In this document: piece after piece, positions 17,316 through 23,642 of the stretch
Layout: every line of letters begins with the position of its first letter
Numbering within the stretch: the stretch's first letter is position 1
Assembly: GCA_947084925.1 (NCBI GenBank)
Contig: CAMTUJ010000004.1
Coordinates: 1 to 50,719, forward strand
Length of the DNA: 50,719 nt
Source: JAGPUQ01 sp947084925
GTDB lineage: Bacteria; Pseudomonadota; Gammaproteobacteria; Pseudomonadales; Porticoccaceae
Direction of reading: 5' to 3'
Notes under the pieces: model-generated
Told to the model about the DNA's origin: nothing
The model's input: only the letters and a program-made list of their open reading frames with translations
Database searches by the model: none
Made by a program: the position numbers and the translations under genes

Positions 17316-17475
17316 GACTGCCGGGTTAGCAGGTTGCTGAAAAACGTCGCGAGGGGGCCAAATGCGAGGCGCACGGAGCCAGCGACCGAGATATATCAAG
17401 TAGATAGGCGAGGGAGCGAGCACCGCGCAACGAAGCAGATGGTGCCCGCAGCAGTTTTTCAGCAACCTGTTAGGG
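17316..17475 (-). other. Third attC-like site, split by the MITE
   Basis: On the minus strand CCCTAA closes the cassette C gene at 17475-17470, and beyond the MITE the sequence continues CTAACCCGGCAGTC (17329-17316). Removing the MITE and one TTAG restores CCCTAACCCGGCAGTC, which shares TAACCCGGCAGTC with the intact attC at 18091-18160. The second half (L' and core) is not recognisable downstream, so the site is truncated or decayed. Confidence 0.6.
17330..17469. mobile_element. 140-bp MITE with 16-bp terminal inverted repeats
   Basis: Perfect terminal inverted repeats (CAGGTTGCTGAAAAAC at 17330-17345 and its complement at 17454-17469) enclose about 108 bases without coding capacity. Both ends are flanked by TTAG (17326-17329 and 17470-17473), a 4-bp target duplication. 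TTAG fits the YTAR target of the IS5 group, so an IS5-family transposase may have moved it; that link is inferred. The insertion falls exactly in the stop codon and attC R'' box of the neighbouring cassette gene and leaves the stop codon intact. Confidence 0.8.
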
Positions 17476-18081
17476 CTCGCTCTGGTACGCTGATGCACGG
17501 AAAGCTAGCACCCTGTGGTTCAGGTCTTCGATCGCTGCCTCGTTGCCGATCAGGGAAAGTAACTCGGCACCGATGCGAAAGCGAACTTCGATCCCGAATT
17601 TCACCAACCCCTCCAACTCCTGTTCCGGATAGCTGGGTTCAATTGCAGTTGAAGTGTTTCGGCGCTTGACGTGTTCGCTCCCGCCATGAGTTAGATTATG
17701 GAATGCGGTCATGTTTGTGGTCTCGTTCGCATGGATCCAAGCCCCGCCCGACTCAGCGTCAGTACCGATGGTTTTCAACAAGGCCGGGAACTTCGGACAT
17801 ATTCCGTTGTTAAAGCGCTCGACCTCGGTATCGGACGCGCAGTGTAGAAGCCAATGGCCACGGACATAACCCTCAAACAGCGGCCGAGCAAGCGACAAGG
17901 CTGGCCCTGGTAGCCGGGCGCCCAAAAGGACGACGATAGCATCCGCGATGTCCATCGAGAGTTGGAAAATCGCCAAGCCGGTAGTTGCTCTGATCGTGTT
18001 TGGAACGTCCTTCTCATTCGTGTGCTCGTGGAGCCACAAGGTTAAGTCTTTGGCTTGGGAGATCAGTGCTGGCAGTGCCAT
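17470..18081 (-). CDS. Cassette gene C: helical protein of unknown function
   Basis: A 203-residue protein not assigned to a named family with certainty. The N-terminal half is helical with a hydrophobic core (LAIFQLSMDIADAIVVLLGA) and a conserved-looking LSLARPLFEGYVRGHWLLHC. The middle has FHNLTHGGSEHV, the type of His/Gly motif seen in uncharacterised DUF5677/DUF6988-like proteins. The start lies 9 bases after an attC core (GTTAGGG), and the TAA stop is inside the next attC-like R'' box. Both are hallmarks of integron cassette genes. GC content is below that of the chromosomal neighbours. Confidence 0.7.
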   Translation of the reverse strand: MALPALISQAKDLTLWLHEHTNEKDVPNTIRATTGLAIFQLSMDIADAIVVLLGARLPGPALSLARPLFEGYVRGHWLLHCASDTEVERFNNGICPKFPALLKTIGTDAESGGAWIHANETTNMTAFHNLTHGGSEHVKRRNTSTAIEPSYPEQELEGLVKFGIEVRFRIGAELLSLIGNEAAIEDLNHRVLAFRASAYQSEP

Positions 18082-18090
18082 GGTCGAGAG

Positions 18091-18160
18091 CCCTAACGTA
18101 GAAGTCGCTGGCGCTGCGCGGCTTTATCGCGCAGCAGTCCGGTGGACTGCCGGGTTAAGG
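18091..18160 (-). other. attC-like recombination site between cassettes B and C
   Basis: Seventy bases on the minus strand from R'' CCTTAAC (18160-18154), which holds the stop codon of gene B, to core GTTAGGG (18097-18091). Inside, GCTGCGCG and CGCGCAGC form an 8-bp stem. The outer boxes pair with one mismatch. This fits the imperfect palindrome of attC sites; GTTAGGG departs from the GTTRRRY consensus at the last base. Confidence 0.65.
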
Positions 18161-18796
18161 CGCACTTTGGCCACCCATTGCACTACGCAGTTCGACAGCA
18201 ACTGCAACATGCCCACACGATTCCGCGAACGACACAAGAGAGGTTCCCTCTGAGGTCAGTGATTTTGGATTAGCCCCTTTGTGGAGTAGCGCCCGCACTG
18301 CCTTAACGTCACCACGACGAACCGCATTGTATAGATTCGCTGTGGCAGCTAGAGCGATGCGATTCCTATCTTGCAACTGGCGCTCATTCTCTTTTTGGAG
18401 TCGTTCGGCGGTTCGTCTGACTATGTGAGCTACCGTCGCGTCATATTCTTCAACAGAGCAAGCGCCATGGGCATAGTACCAATAGCTCGTTGTGTTCCGA
18501 AGAATCCAGTCGAACAGGGCTCGCTCAGGATCGGAGACCAGCGGCAATAGACGTTTCAGGTGAGTAACGCTTCCACGCCCCCCAACCTGATGCTCGAGAA
18601 TGGCGACGGACTTGATAAATGCAATTCGATCATTGTTGTCCAGGCGTTCAGCGAATGGCACCAATTCATCGCGGCGCCTATCCAGCAGTTGAACGACTGC
18701 CATGTTTGGGGAAAGCTCCGGCAGGCAGGCAAGGTCGACGAACGCTTCGGTTCGGCCAATCTGGAGCAAGCGATTAAGAATAACGTCAAGCTGCAT
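18155..18796 (-). CDS. Cassette gene B: protein with C-terminal ankyrin repeats
   Basis: A 213-residue protein with an uncharacterised helical N-terminal part (residues 1-135, with FVDLACLPELSPNM and LEHQVGGRGSVTHLKRLLPL) and one to two ankyrin repeats near the end (NLYNAVRRGDVKAVRALLHK, GANPKSLTSEGTSLVSFAES). Such repeats mediate protein contacts. The ATG lies 10 bases after the attC core at 18813-18807, and the TAA lies in the next R'' box. No function can be named. It is oriented like cassettes A and C. Confidence 0.7.
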   Translation of the reverse strand: MQLDVILNRLLQIGRTEAFVDLACLPELSPNMAVVQLLDRRRDELVPFAERLDNNDRIAFIKSVAILEHQVGGRGSVTHLKRLLPLVSDPERALFDWILRNTTSYWYYAHGACSVEEYDATVAHIVRRTAERLQKENERQLQDRNRIALAATANLYNAVRRGDVKAVRALLHKGANPKSLTSEGTSLVSFAESCGHVAVAVELRSAMGGQSAP

Positions 18797-18806
18797 GGGA
18801 TGTGCG

Positions 18807-18887
18807 CCCTAACGTGAAGGTAAGGAGCTGCGCTTTAACGCAGCCCCAGCGCAGCGAAGCGGAGCGAACTTGACCGTATGGTTAGGG
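18807..18887 (-). other. attC-like recombination site between cassettes A and B
   Basis: Eighty-one bases on the minus strand from R'' CCCTAAC (18887-18881) to core GTTAGGG (18813-18807), perfectly complementary boxes. The next boxes GTCAAGTT and ACCTTCAC pair at 6 of 8 positions, and GGGGCTGCG pairs with CGCAGCTCC around TTAAAG. The gene A stop codon TAA lies inside R''. This is the clearest attC in the window. Confidence 0.75.
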
Positions 18888-19085
18888 AATTTCATCGAAT
18901 TGTTTTGTTTCGTTGTTGTAACGCCATGTTGCTACAAGGCCGTAAGCGTTCTTTATCTCAACGCAGTTCTCGCCCGAAACACTCTGAAGTGCGAGCGTTT
19001 TTGCATTTTCAAGCGATTCGCCCACGACTCTGGTCGGTTCGCCATCAATCCAGACCATGAAGCCCATTACCAAGGTCATAATCAT
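18882..19085 (-). CDS. Cassette gene A: 67-residue orphan protein
   Basis: A short protein (begins MIMTLVMGFMVWIDGEPTRV, ends NNETKQFDEIP) without recognised relatives. It has a hydrophobic N-terminal stretch, then a region reminiscent of small alpha/beta folds (GESLENAKTLALQSV, NAYGLVATWRYN). The frame starts 4 bases after a GTTAGGG core at 19096-19090 and ends with TAA inside the following attC R'' box, so it fits a cassette exactly. A second start, ATG 19079, is possible. Small size keeps confidence moderate. Confidence 0.55.
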   Translation of the reverse strand: MIMTLVMGFMVWIDGEPTRVVGESLENAKTLALQSVSGENCVEIKNAYGLVATWRYNNETKQFDEIP

Positions 19086-19089
19086 TCTT

Positions 19090-19162
19090 CCCTAACTATA
19101 ATTGGACACCCCAAAAGGCGCGTTGCATTGTACATCGGGGGGTGTCTAAAAATTGAACGGGC
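19090..19162 (-). other. Degenerate attC-like site upstream of cassette A
   Basis: On the minus strand a GTTAGGG core (19096-19090) is preceded by GGGGTGTC, which pairs perfectly with GACACCCC about 35 bases upstream and partially beyond it. The outer R'' box is not conserved (GCCCGTTC). It could be a decayed attC or another hairpin element. Confidence 0.4.
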
Positions 19163-19381
19163 AAGGCTGTGCAAGGGTTTCTCACCATTTCGAACCCCGA
19201 AAAACACCCGAAAGCATTCGTCAATTACACCTCCGATCCAGCAGACGCCAGCGGTTCTCAGCGCCATCAGGGTCAAGGCCATCAAGGTCAGGTCTCTCAA
19301 CATGGCATCACATCTTCGTTGAGTTTTCATGCCCGCTCGCCATTCTACTCACCTTCGTATAGCGGGCGCCGAGCCAGGTTG

Positions 19382-19595
19382 GCCCCGGTGTTTCAACCAG
19401 CAGGTGGTAATGATTGCTGATCTGACGCCAAGCATGACACACCCAATCGAAAAGCTGGCAGACTCGGGCGAACATCGCCAGCCAGACCGACTGATCGTTA
19501 TCCGACAGATGGATGTCTTCCCGTCCGTCACTCCGCGCGGTGACGTGGTAAAGACTTCCGGCGAGTTCAAGTCGTGACCCCTGTTTCCTTGCCAA
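19382..19595 (-). pseudogene. REP-associated tyrosine transposase (RAYT), N-terminal remnant
   Basis: The first 71 residues match the IS200-like RAYT family: SRLELAGSLYHVTARSDGRE, a WVCHAW segment and NHYHLLVETP, which carries the HUH metal-binding histidines. The similarity stops after ETPG, so the catalytic tyrosine region is missing. The frame begins with TTG where ATG would be expected. The TGAGAGACCTGACC motif lies 80 bases downstream on the same strand. Enzymatic activity is lost. Confidence 0.75.
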
Positions 19596-19621
19596 GCCGC
19601 GCCGCTTTTTGGCGTCGGCTT

Positions 19622-19831
19622 GAGCGCATAGTCAGGGCGTAACTTTTGGTAAAGGAATTCCGGCGTGAAATCCGCACCGCCCGGCCAGACGACAGTCTCA
19701 AGCTCTCTGTCGAGCGCGAATTCCGCAAATCTGGCTTTGTCCTTGAACGGTTCGAATACGTCACTCCAAAGTTCGTTTTCGCGCGAAAACGCCAATGCGC
19801 GATCCTTGATTTCGTTCCAGCTCAACGGCAT
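19622..19831 (-). pseudogene. Chimeric fragment: methyltransferase N-terminus joined to DUF2442 tail
   Basis: The first 18 residues, MPLSWNEIKDRALAFSRE, are those of MmeI-type or other type II restriction-modification methyltransferases. From about residue 21 the protein changes to FEPFKDKARFAEF and ETVVWPGGADFTPEFLYQKL, the end of a DUF2442 protein. The fusion point is near residue 20, and the frame then runs into the RAYT remnant without a natural end. It looks like a deletion join of two gene remnants. Confidence 0.6.
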
Positions 19832-19843
19832 GCGAGACTCCCT

Positions 19844-20128
19844 TCATTCACGCACAGGCGGCCACTGGCGGGCGGTATGGACCAAGGCCAGCACCCACAG
19901 GGTTTCCCGGTCGATTTCGTAGACCAGGCGATAACTTTCGTGGGGTATCAGCTCGCGGGTGCCGGGAATCTTCCCCGGCCGACCCAGCTCGGGATGTTCG
20001 GCGAGTCGGGCCACCGCAGTGCTGAAAAGTTCATCCATATGGGCGGCCGCGGGCGGGTTGTCAGCCGCTATGTAGTCCCACACGTCGGCGCGGTCTTGCC
20101 GTGCCTCCGGCGTCCAGATAACCCTCAC
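19844..20128 (-). CDS. RelE/ParE-family toxin (second module)
   Basis: A 94-residue protein with the ParE layout: WTPEARQDRADVWDYIAADN, a helical middle (AAAHMDELFSTAVARLAEHP), LGRPGKIPGTRELIPHESYR and the strands LVYEIDRETLWVLALVHTAR. ParE toxins poison gyrase; RelE relatives cut mRNA. The start codon is GTG at 20128 and overlaps the antitoxin stop as GTGA. The non-ATG start keeps toxin translation coupled to, and weaker than, the antitoxin. Confidence 0.9.
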   Translation of the reverse strand: MRVIWTPEARQDRADVWDYIAADNPPAAAHMDELFSTAVARLAEHPELGRPGKIPGTRELIPHESYRLVYEIDRETLWVLALVHTARQWPPVRE

Positions 20129-20403
20129 GCCTGATCAATCACACTGGCACGCCGGGTTGCGAACTCGGCTTCAACCTCTTCGTTGGATGCTCCCCGACCG
20201 GCTCGCAGCGACGACCGGGCGACCTCGACCTTGCGGCGCAGAAACTCGTCATGTTCCCGCGCTTCACGCTGGCGTTGGACAAACTCGCGCATCAGTTCAC
20301 GCACCACCTGCGAAGCGGGCCGGTGCGCGGCTTCCGCCTCGGCCATGAACTGGTCACGCAGCTCTGGCTCCAGCTTCATCGTGAAAACAGCCTCTTTCGG
20401 CAT
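20125..20403 (-). CDS. Antitoxin of the second toxin-antitoxin module
   Basis: A 92-residue protein starting MPKEAVFTMKLEPELRDQFM, a ribbon-helix-helix type N-terminus, followed by HRPASQVVRELMREFVQRQR and a charged C-terminal part (ASNEEVEAEFATRR) that should bind the toxin. AGGAGG precedes ATG 20403. The ribosome binding site and start lie in a palindrome, GGAGG-TT-CCTCC, so translation could be modulated by a small hairpin. The frame is open to 20451, but the family begins at MPKEA. Confidence 0.87.
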   Translation of the reverse strand: MPKEAVFTMKLEPELRDQFMAEAEAAHRPASQVVRELMREFVQRQREAREHDEFLRRKVEVARSSLRAGRGASNEEVEAEFATRRASVIDQA

Positions 20404-20434
20404 GGAGGAACCTCCTGCGGGTAGGTAATTACAT

Positions 20435-20444
20435 CGTATATACG
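20435..20444. promoter_or_regulatory. Candidate operator upstream of antitoxin 2
   Basis: A perfect 10-bp palindrome CGTATATACG, 32 bases upstream of the antitoxin start, in an AT-rich patch within GC-rich DNA. Its position fits autoregulation by the ribbon-helix-helix antitoxin. Role inferred. Confidence 0.45.
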
Positions 20445-20481
20445 TTTGCATTGATGCGCCAGTCGCGAAGCAATCCCGCGC

Positions 20482-23223
20482 TCAGTGCGCCTCCTCCCAG
20501 TTGGCGCCCACGCCCACGTCCACCAGCAGCGGCACCGCCAGCGCGGCGGCGCCCTGCATGAGCGCGACGATGGCGGTGCGCACGGCTTCCAGTTCGCCGG
20601 TGGGCACTTCCAGCACCAGTTCGTCGTGAACCTGCATGATCAGCTTGGTGGCGCGGCGTTCGCTGGTCAGCCAGCCGTCCACGGCGATCATGGCGCGCTT
20701 GATGATGTCGGCGGCGGTGCCCTGCAGGGGCGCGTTGATGGCGGCGCGCTCGGCGGCCTGGCGGCGCTGGTTGTTGCGGTCGCGGATCTCGGGCACATAG
20801 AGCCGCCGCCCGTAGAGGGTCTCCACATAGCCGGTGTCGGCGGCACGCTGGCGGGTGGATTCCATGTAGGCGCGCACCCCGGGGTAGCGCTCGAAGTAGC
20901 GGTCGATGTATTGCTGCGCCTGGTTGCGGCCCAGGTTGAGTTGGCGGCCCAGTCCGAACGCGGACATGCCGTAGATGAGCCCGAAGTTGATCGCCTTGGC
21001 GCTGCGCCGCTGTTCGGGCGTGACCTCCGCCAGCGCCACGCCGAATACCTCGGCCGCGGTGGCGCTGTGGATGTCGAGCCCGGCGGCGAAGGCGCGCCGC
21101 AGGCCGGCGTCTCCCGACAGGTGCGCCATGATGCGCAGTTCGATCTGGGAGTAATCGGCGGCGAGAATGCGGCGGCCCGGCGGAGCCACGAAGGCCTGGC
21201 GGATGCGGCGGCCCTCAGCGGTGCGCACCGGGATGTTCTGCAGATTGGGGTCGGAGGACGACAGCCTCCCGGTGGCGGTGACGGCCTGGTGGTAAGAGGT
21301 GTGGATGCGCCCGGTATCCGGGTCGATCATCTCCGGCAGGCGGTCGGTGTAGGTGGATTTGAGCTTGCTGAGGCCCCGGTATTCGATCAGCACCTTGGGC
21401 AGCGGGTAGTCGAGCGCCAACTCCTGCAACACGTCTTCGGCGGTGGAGGGCGCGCCAGTGGGGGTTTTCCGCGTCACCGGCAGGCCCAGTTTGACGTAGA
21501 GAATCTCGCCCAACTGCTTGGGGGAGCCCAGGTTGAAGCTCTGCCCGGCGAGGTCATGGGCGCGCCGCTCCAGCTCGACCAGGCTCGCACCCAGCTCCAG
21601 GCTCTGTTCGGCCAGCAGCCGGCCATCGACCAGGGCGCCGTTGCGCTCGATGCGGGACAGCACCGGCACCAGGGGGATTTCGATGTCGCGGAACACCGCC
21701 TCGGGACCGGGTTGCGCATGCAGGCGCGGCCACAGGGTTTGATGCAGGCGCAGGGTGACGTCGGCATCCTCGGCGGCGTAGGGCCCCGCCTGCTCCAGTT
21801 CGATCTGGTTGAAGGTGAGTTGCTTGGCACCCTTGCCGGCGATGTCCTCGAAGTGGATGGTCGTCTCGCCCAGGTACTTGAGCGCGAGCGTGTCCATGTC
21901 GTGGCGCGAGCCGGTGGGGTCCAGGACGTAGGATTCCAGCATGGTGTCGTAGGCGATGCCGCGCAGCTCGATGCCGTAACGGGCCAGCACGCTCATGTCG
22001 TATTTGAGGTTCTGTCCCACCTTGGGCCGCGCGGGGTCTTCGAGCAGGGGCTTGAGGGCGGCGAGCACCTGCCCTCGATCGAGTTGCGGCGGCACCCCCA
22101 GGTAGTCGTGGGCGAGGGGCACGTAGGCGGCCGCGCCCGCTTCGATGGCAAAGGATACCCCCACCAGTTCGGCCTGCATGTAGTCGAGGCTGGTGGTCTC
22201 GGTGTCGAAGGCGAACAGGTCGCAGGTCCTGAGGCGCGCGAGCCAGGTTTCGAACACCGGCCAGTCCAGAATGGTTTCGTAGTGGCGGGGAGTGCCGGTC
22301 GGTTCAGGCGCGGCAACCGCGCCGGCAGCGGTGCCGGGGCCCGCATCGGCGAGCAGTTCCTCGACCCAGCTCTTGAACTCGAACTCGCGAAACAGCGCGA
22401 GCAGCGCGTCCCGGTCGGGCGTGCCGTTGCGCAGTCCCTCGGGGCCGAATTCGAGCGGTACGTCGCAGCGGATGGTGGCGAGCTGGCGCGAGAGATAGGC
22501 GGCCTCGCGGTGCTCGGCGAGTTTCTCGGGCATCTGTTTCGCCCCGCGCACGGGCAGTGCGCGCACTTTTTCCAGATCGCCGTAAATCGCATCGAGATCG
22601 CCCAGCGCCATGAGCAGGCCGGGTGCGGTCTTTTCGCCGACGCCCGGCACGCCGGGAATGTTGTCGGATTTGTCGCCCACCAGCGCCAGGTAGTCGATGA
22701 TGAGCCGGGGCGGCACGCCGAATTTGTCCTCGACGCCGGCCGCGTCCAGCGCGGTGTTGGTCATGGTGTTGACCAGCGTGACGTGGCCATCCACCAGTTG
22801 CGCCATGTCCTTGTCACCGGTGGAAATGACCACCGGCTGCCCATTGCGGCCGGCGGCGCTGGCGAGCGTGCCGATCACGTCGTCGGCCTCCACGCCGTCC
22901 ACCACCAGCAGCGGCAGCGCCATGGCGCGCACGATGTCGTGGATGGGCTGGATCTGCGCCCGCAGCTCGTCCGGCATCGGCGGCCGGTGCGCCTTGTAGC
23001 GCTCGAACAGTTCATCGCGAAAGGTCTTGCCCTTGGCGTCGAACACCACCACCACGGGGCTGTGCGGGTAATCCTTCAGCAGCCGGCGCAGCATCGAAAT
23101 AACGCCCTTGGTGGCGCCGGTGGGCAGGCCCTTGGAGCTGTTCAGGGGCGGCAGGGCATGGAATGCGCGGTAGAGGTAGGAGGAGCCATCGACCAGCACG
23201 AGGGGAGCGGGGACCTGATTCAT
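20482..23223 (-). CDS. polA: DNA polymerase I
   Basis: A 913-residue replication and repair polymerase with all three domains. Residues 1-290 form the 5'-3' exonuclease (LVLVDGSSYLYRAFHALPPL; DVIGTLAS; GDKSDNIPGVPGVGEKTA). The 3'-5' exonuclease retains its acidic residues (FAFDTETTSLDYM; GQNLKYDMSVLARYG; YAAEDADVTLRL). The polymerase domain has AADYSQIELRIMAHLSGD, the O helix RRSAKAINFGLIYGMSAFGL and MQVHDELVLEV. ATG 23223 (MNQVPAPLVLVDG) is chosen over an upstream in-frame TTG. It is divergent from thrB, the arrangement also seen in Pseudomonas. Confidence 0.97.
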   Translation of the reverse strand: MNQVPAPLVLVDGSSYLYRAFHALPPLNSSKGLPTGATKGVISMLRRLLKDYPHSPVVVVFDAKGKTFRDELFERYKAHRPPMPDELRAQIQPIHDIVRAMALPLLVVDGVEADDVIGTLASAAGRNGQPVVISTGDKDMAQLVDGHVTLVNTMTNTALDAAGVEDKFGVPPRLIIDYLALVGDKSDNIPGVPGVGEKTAPGLLMALGDLDAIYGDLEKVRALPVRGAKQMPEKLAEHREAAYLSRQLATIRCDVPLEFGPEGLRNGTPDRDALLALFREFEFKSWVEELLADAGPGTAAGAVAAPEPTGTPRHYETILDWPVFETWLARLRTCDLFAFDTETTSLDYMQAELVGVSFAIEAGAAAYVPLAHDYLGVPPQLDRGQVLAALKPLLEDPARPKVGQNLKYDMSVLARYGIELRGIAYDTMLESYVLDPTGSRHDMDTLALKYLGETTIHFEDIAGKGAKQLTFNQIELEQAGPYAAEDADVTLRLHQTLWPRLHAQPGPEAVFRDIEIPLVPVLSRIERNGALVDGRLLAEQSLELGASLVELERRAHDLAGQSFNLGSPKQLGEILYVKLGLPVTRKTPTGAPSTAEDVLQELALDYPLPKVLIEYRGLSKLKSTYTDRLPEMIDPDTGRIHTSYHQAVTATGRLSSSDPNLQNIPVRTAEGRRIRQAFVAPPGRRILAADYSQIELRIMAHLSGDAGLRRAFAAGLDIHSATAAEVFGVALAEVTPEQRRSAKAINFGLIYGMSAFGLGRQLNLGRNQAQQYIDRYFERYPGVRAYMESTRQRAADTGYVETLYGRRLYVPEIRDRNNQRRQAAERAAINAPLQGTAADIIKRAMIAVDGWLTSERRATKLIMQVHDELVLEVPTGELEAVRTAIVALMQGAAALAVPLLVDVGVGANWEEAH

Positions 23224-23316
23224 GATGCGATTCCGGAGGGCAGCGGCAAGGATACCCAAAAGCGTGTGTGTGGTTTATTGATCGCGTCGCGACGCCCCGG
23301 AATCGCTGTCCTTGGG

Positions 23317-23506
23317 CCCTTCGATGGGCTCAGGACCGACGGGCTCGCTACGCCAGGGAACCTCTGAACAAGATCCGTTCGCCCTGAGCGCCAGGGAAGC
23401 TCTGATTAAGTTCTCCGTTCGTGGTGAGCTTGTCGAACCATGAGCGGAGAACGACTCGATATCAGGGGCTTGCGCGGACGCCCTTCGACAAGCTCAGGGC
23501 GAACGG
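23317..23506. repeat. REP-like repeats between polA and thrB
   Basis: Four related units carry the core CTTCGACAAGCTCAGG or its complement: 23317-23342, 23375-23390, 23415-23447 and 23481-23506. The last two face each other (CCGTTC...GAGCTTGTCGAACC and CCCTTCGACAAGCTCAGGGC). The segment CGCCAGGGAA-CTCTGA also occurs twice (23351 and 23390). This is the common REP type dispersed in proteobacterial genomes. Gene-free stretch 23224-23642 holds these repeats plus the thrB leader. Confidence 0.75.
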
Positions 23507-23642
23507 AATGCGCGGGAAGCCTTAATTGCCGCGTACAACGGGTTGTCGGGAACAGCGTGGCGATCCCGCAACCCCTCGCGACGGTGTTTCGCGGTACCCT
23601 TGGCGAAGTGGCCGTCGCCGCGGCGTGCATCCGGTGAGTCTC

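Noticed and set aside
19082..19330. 82-codon minus-strand ORF upstream of cassette A
   Set aside because: It overlaps the degenerate attC-like hairpin and the RAYT flank, has a repeated LTLMAL stretch from simple sequence, and lacks recognisable features.
20485..23367. A 960-codon open frame on the plus strand opposite polA
   Set aside because: It is a mirror frame caused by high GC at third codon positions. polA on the other strand has all its motifs, while this frame has none.
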